Below are positions 61,345 to 64,000 of a stretch of DNA of 64,000 nucleotides, in pieces; position 1 is the first letter of the stretch; every line of letters begins with the position of its first letter. The translations under genes and the position numbers were made by a program. Location: contig CAJLRL010000001.1 in the NCBI GenBank assembly GCA_905209075.1, forward strand, positions 186,001-250,000. The letters run 5' to 3'. This stretch comes from an uncultured Lachnospiraceae bacterium. Lineage in GTDB: Bacteria > Bacillota > Clostridia > Lachnospirales > Lachnospiraceae. The notes beneath the pieces are model-generated. The model saw only the letters and a list, made by a program, of their open reading frames with translations, did no database searches and was not told where the DNA came from.

Positions 61345-64000
61345 TTAATAAACTAAAAAACAGAAAATGGTTAAATTTGTGCCTGCTTATGGGAGTGTCC
61401 TTGTTTATCGCACTTTTTGTATGTCATCCGATGTTTGAAAAGGGTGCTGGAAATCAGATACTCGACAGACTTTTTACAGATCATGCCACACAGTATAATG
61501 AGTTTCCGGCGCAGATGAGCCGTGAGGGAACATATGCAGTGGCAGATTATTCTGATTCACAGGCTGTACTTGATAAGCTATCCGGATACGAGCAAAAGTG
61601 GACTGAATATGTGGATATAGACAGGGTTTCATCACAACAGCTTATTACACTCTCAGGGGGGCGCGCGGATGCGGAATTTGGAGAATCTAACAATTATTTT
61701 ACAATAGGATATCTGCCGGGACTTTCGGAGTATGCGGATGTTGTAAAATCTCAGACTGATGAGAAAAAATCGGATAATAGTGAAAATTTAGATGAAACTC
61801 AAGACAATAATGAAAATGCATCAACAGATACAGGAACATTCGAGTGTAGCATAAGTGAAAAGACAATGGATCACTACGGACTTGTGGCAGGAGAAAAAAT
61901 CTATTTACAGGTGCCTGATGGCAGTGGCAAAAAGGAAATTCCGTTTGTCATATCACAGATCTGCCGTGAAAAAGATATAAACGATCCATATTGGGCCAAG
62001 ACGCTTTCGGATATGGGCGATGTGATATGTGTTTCGCAGGATGTTTTTGACGAAATGATGCAGTATTACAGCGAAGACAATATAAGCTACAGTGATTTTT
62101 TCATGCTGGATTACAGGCAGATAAATACGGAAAATGCCTCACTTTATGACGGATATATGGAGCAGTTTAAGGACGCTGACAAGCTTTACAATGACAACAT
62201 CCGTGATACTCTGGACAGTTTTTTCACACAGCAGAAGACGATAAAGCTGATGCTTTGGGCGTTGGAGCTGCCGTGCCTGGTGCTTTTGATTTTATTTATA
62301 AGAATGATATCTGCACAGATACTTTCACTCGAGGAAAATGACATACTTGTTTTAAGAAGCCGCGGTGCGACAAAATTACAGGTATTTACTTTGTACTTGC
62401 AGCAGTCGGGAATAATAGCGTTTGCGGGCTGCATACTCGGAATAGTGCTTGGATATATAATGTGCCGGGCTGCCGCATCTACAGACGGATTTTTAAGATT
62501 TACTGCAAAGGATATAGGCACTTACAAATTTGTATGGCAGATGCTTGTCTATGCGGTGGCAGCGGCAGTTATCATGGTGCTATTTATCACAGTTCCAGTG
62601 TGGAAAAAATCAAAGGACGCCATATCAGAGCGTGGCAGCAGGGGACGTATATCAAAGAAAAAGCCTCTTTGGGAGAAATGCTTTATAGACGTTATACTTT
62701 TGGCTTTATCAGCATATCTGCTTTACAATTACAACAAGCAGAAGAGTACGCTTGCGATATCTGTTCTTGAGAATAAGAGCATAGATCCTGTCATGATACT
62801 GGACAATTCGCTTTTTATATTTGCAGCGGCACTTTTGTGCGTAAGACTTACCGGGCTTATGATTCTGCTTGTGGACAGGCTCTTTAAAAAGCATTTTTCT
62901 CCGGCAATGTATGCATCATTTTTACAGCTAAAACGAACCAGATACAATCAGGGATTTCTGGCAGTATTTCTTATCATGACAGTAGCCGGCGGTATTTTTG
63001 ACGCCAATATGGCGCGCACAATGAACAGCAATATGGAACAGCGGATCGTCTACAATGTGGGCTGTGATGCAATATACAACGAAGATTTCAGGCTCAGGAT
63101 ACAGCACAATAAGGATGGTTCGGTAAACTGGATGTATGATGAGCCGGATTTTGGCAGATACGAGTCACTTAAAAATGAGGGCATCTGTGACGGTGTCACA
63201 CGTGTGATCGAGGATGAAAAAGTGGACATTTCCGTAGGCAGTGGTTCGGTTTCGGATGCATATCTTATGGCGATAAACACAAAAGAATTCGGTCAGACTG
63301 CAAAATTGCAGAGAGATAAAAATGACGATATTAATGATAAACATTGGTTCAATTACCTGAACGAACTGGCAGAAGAGCCGGATGGAGTCATCATTTCATC
63401 CAACCTGGCAAAAGATTTTGGACTCAAAGTTGGTGACAGCTTAAATTACTCAAGGTATGTGCCAAAGGATGTCGGTGATGATGAGATCTACGCATCCGAA
63501 GATGCAAAGGTATGTGCCATAGTAAAAGGTTTTCCGGGATACGAGCGTTACACCTATGAGGCAGATGCAGACGGAAATGTGACTGAGCATGAAAGATACC
63601 TTATTGTTGCAAATTATGCTACGGTTGTGGAAAAGTTTGGAATGACACCGTACAGTGTGTGGATGAACCTGTCAAAAGGAAAAACGGTAGATGATATTGT
63701 GGGATATCTGGACGGTGAGAACAGTGAAAATTCAGACAGTACAGCAGACAATTTAACAGACACTCAAAGTGAAAAAGTACAGAGTGAAATATACAGGAAT
63801 ATAACATCCGCGCAGCAGCTTATAGACGAGAATAAAAACTCAGCCACAGTGCAGATCACAAACGGTATGTTTACCTTAAGTTTTATACTTTCACTGATAG
63901 TGTGTTCAGTAGGATTTTTGCTGTACTGGGTTATGACACTAAAACAGAGGGAGCTGCAGTTTGGCATATACCGCGCAATGGGAATGAGAATGAGAGAGGT
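61329..64000 (+). CDS. FtsX-like ABC permease (3' end beyond window)
   Basis: From ATG 61329 the frame stays open to the right edge (about 890 codons). It begins with one membrane segment (NLCLLMGVSLFIALFVC), a large outer domain, then a cluster of hydrophobic segments around 62,260-62,640 containing ILSLEENDILVLRSRGATKL, the FtsX/MacB coupling helix pattern. A second outer domain follows from about 63,000. A further membrane segment near 63,880 leads into LKQRELQFGIYRAMGMRMRE, a second FtsX signature. So this is a long permease with two FtsX halves. No ATPase is in the window; it is expected further right. It overlaps the double adaptor by 16 bases. Confidence 0.85.
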   Translation, partial: MFGFVINKLKNRKWLNLCLLMGVSLFIALFVCHPMFEKGAGNQILDRLFTDHATQYNEFPAQMSREGTYAVADYSDSQAVLDKLSGYEQKWTEYVDIDRVSSQQLITLSGGRADAEFGESNNYFTIGYLPGLSEYADVVKSQTDEKKSDNSENLDETQDNNENASTDTGTFECSISEKTMDHYGLVAGEKIYLQVPDGSGKKEIPFVISQICREKDINDPYWAKTLSDMGDVICVSQDVFDEMMQYYSEDNISYSDFFMLDYRQINTENASLYDGYMEQFKDADKLYNDNIRDTLDSFFTQQKTIKLMLWALELPCLVLLILFIRMISAQILSLEENDILVLRSRGATKLQVFTLYLQQSGIIAFAGCILGIVLGYIMCRAAASTDGFLRFTAKDIGTYKFVWQMLVYAVAAAVIMVLFITVPVWKKSKDAISERGSRGRISKKKPLWEKCFIDVILLALSAYLLYNYNKQKSTLAISVLENKSIDPVMILDNSLFIFAAALLCVRLTGLMILLVDRLFKKHFSPAMYASFLQLKRTRYNQGFLAVFLIMTVAGGIFDANMARTMNSNMEQRIVYNVGCDAIYNEDFRLRIQHNKDGSVNWMYDEPDFGRYESLKNEGICDGVTRVIEDEKVDISVGSGSVSDAYLMAINTKEFGQTAKLQRDKNDDINDKHWFNYLNELAEEPDGVIISSNLAKDFGLKVGDSLNYSRYVPKDVGDDEIYASEDAKVCAIVKGFPGYERYTYEADADGNVTEHERYLIVANYATVVEKFGMTPYSVWMNLSKGKTVDDIVGYLDGENSENSDSTADNLTDTQSEKVQSEIYRNITSAQQLIDENKNSATVQITNGMFTLSFILSLIVCSVGFLLYWVMTLKQRELQFGIYRAMGMRMRE

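Overview
The window looks like the chromosome of a low-GC gut Firmicute of the Lachnospiraceae type (Agathobacter/Roseburia/Butyrivibrio-like). This rests on the class III fructose-bisphosphatase, the DUF438 and Crp genes, the DUF1703-type AAA proteins, the iron alcohol dehydrogenase and the many AGGAGG ribosome sites. No rRNA, tRNA or CRISPR array is visible, so genus or species cannot be fixed. All convincing long genes lie on the plus strand. One 29-codon candidate lies on the minus strand.

Positions 1-19,730 are a very AT-rich surface-polysaccharide locus. It holds a PssD/PssE-type glycosyltransferase pair, a Wzy-like polymerase, a WbsX-like protein, an acetyltransferase, a GT4 glycosyltransferase, ManC, another glycosyltransferase, FdtA/FdtB (3-amino-3,6-dideoxyhexose synthesis), a DUF115-like protein, a Wzx-like flippase and an LpxD-like acyltransferase. 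It ends with a cassette of cytidylyltransferase, HMGL-type aldolase and KdsC-like phosphatase with a membrane domain, probably making an activated keto-deoxy sugar acid. Debris lies between these genes: an IS110 remnant, a scar of a second cytidylyltransferase/aldolase pair, and a 2-keto-3-deoxygluconate kinase remnant. Positions 20,119-22,745 hold a phosphohexomutase and mannose-6-phosphate isomerase with ordinary codon use, which could feed ManC with mannose-1-phosphate.

Positions 22,746-35,400 are an accessory island with gene debris (glmM tail, IS66 and ISL3 pieces, a dead toxin-antitoxin pair, a PIN fragment) and several defence-like genes. These are a HEIGH-motif metallopeptidase, a small protein overlapping a SAMHD1-like HD phosphohydrolase, an HNH nuclease fused to a degenerate DnaB-like RecA domain, an AAA ATPase with a DUF4276 partner behind a near-perfect 36-bp palindrome, and a DUF1703 AAA/nuclease protein. 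A possible type I toxin-like peptide lies on the minus strand. The HNH-DnaB fusion is the best candidate for an undescribed system.

Positions 35,516-53,486 are mostly core or stable accessory genes. They include an iron alcohol dehydrogenase, a repeat-bearing L,D-transpeptidase, zinc-ribbon proteins, a cysteine hydrolase, fbp, and an ATPase overlapping a response regulator. These are followed by a metal P-type ATPase with a separate HMA chaperone, a small His-rich protein, a Crp-family regulator, a DUF438 hemerythrin/PAS protein, a sensor kinase and an AbiE-type toxin-antitoxin pair.

Positions 53,580-64,000 carry three tandem paralogous lipoproteins, then two lipoprotein HlyD-like adaptors (the second apparently a double adaptor) and the start of an FtsX-type permease that runs off the right edge. 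This probably forms an export or envelope-sensing operon.
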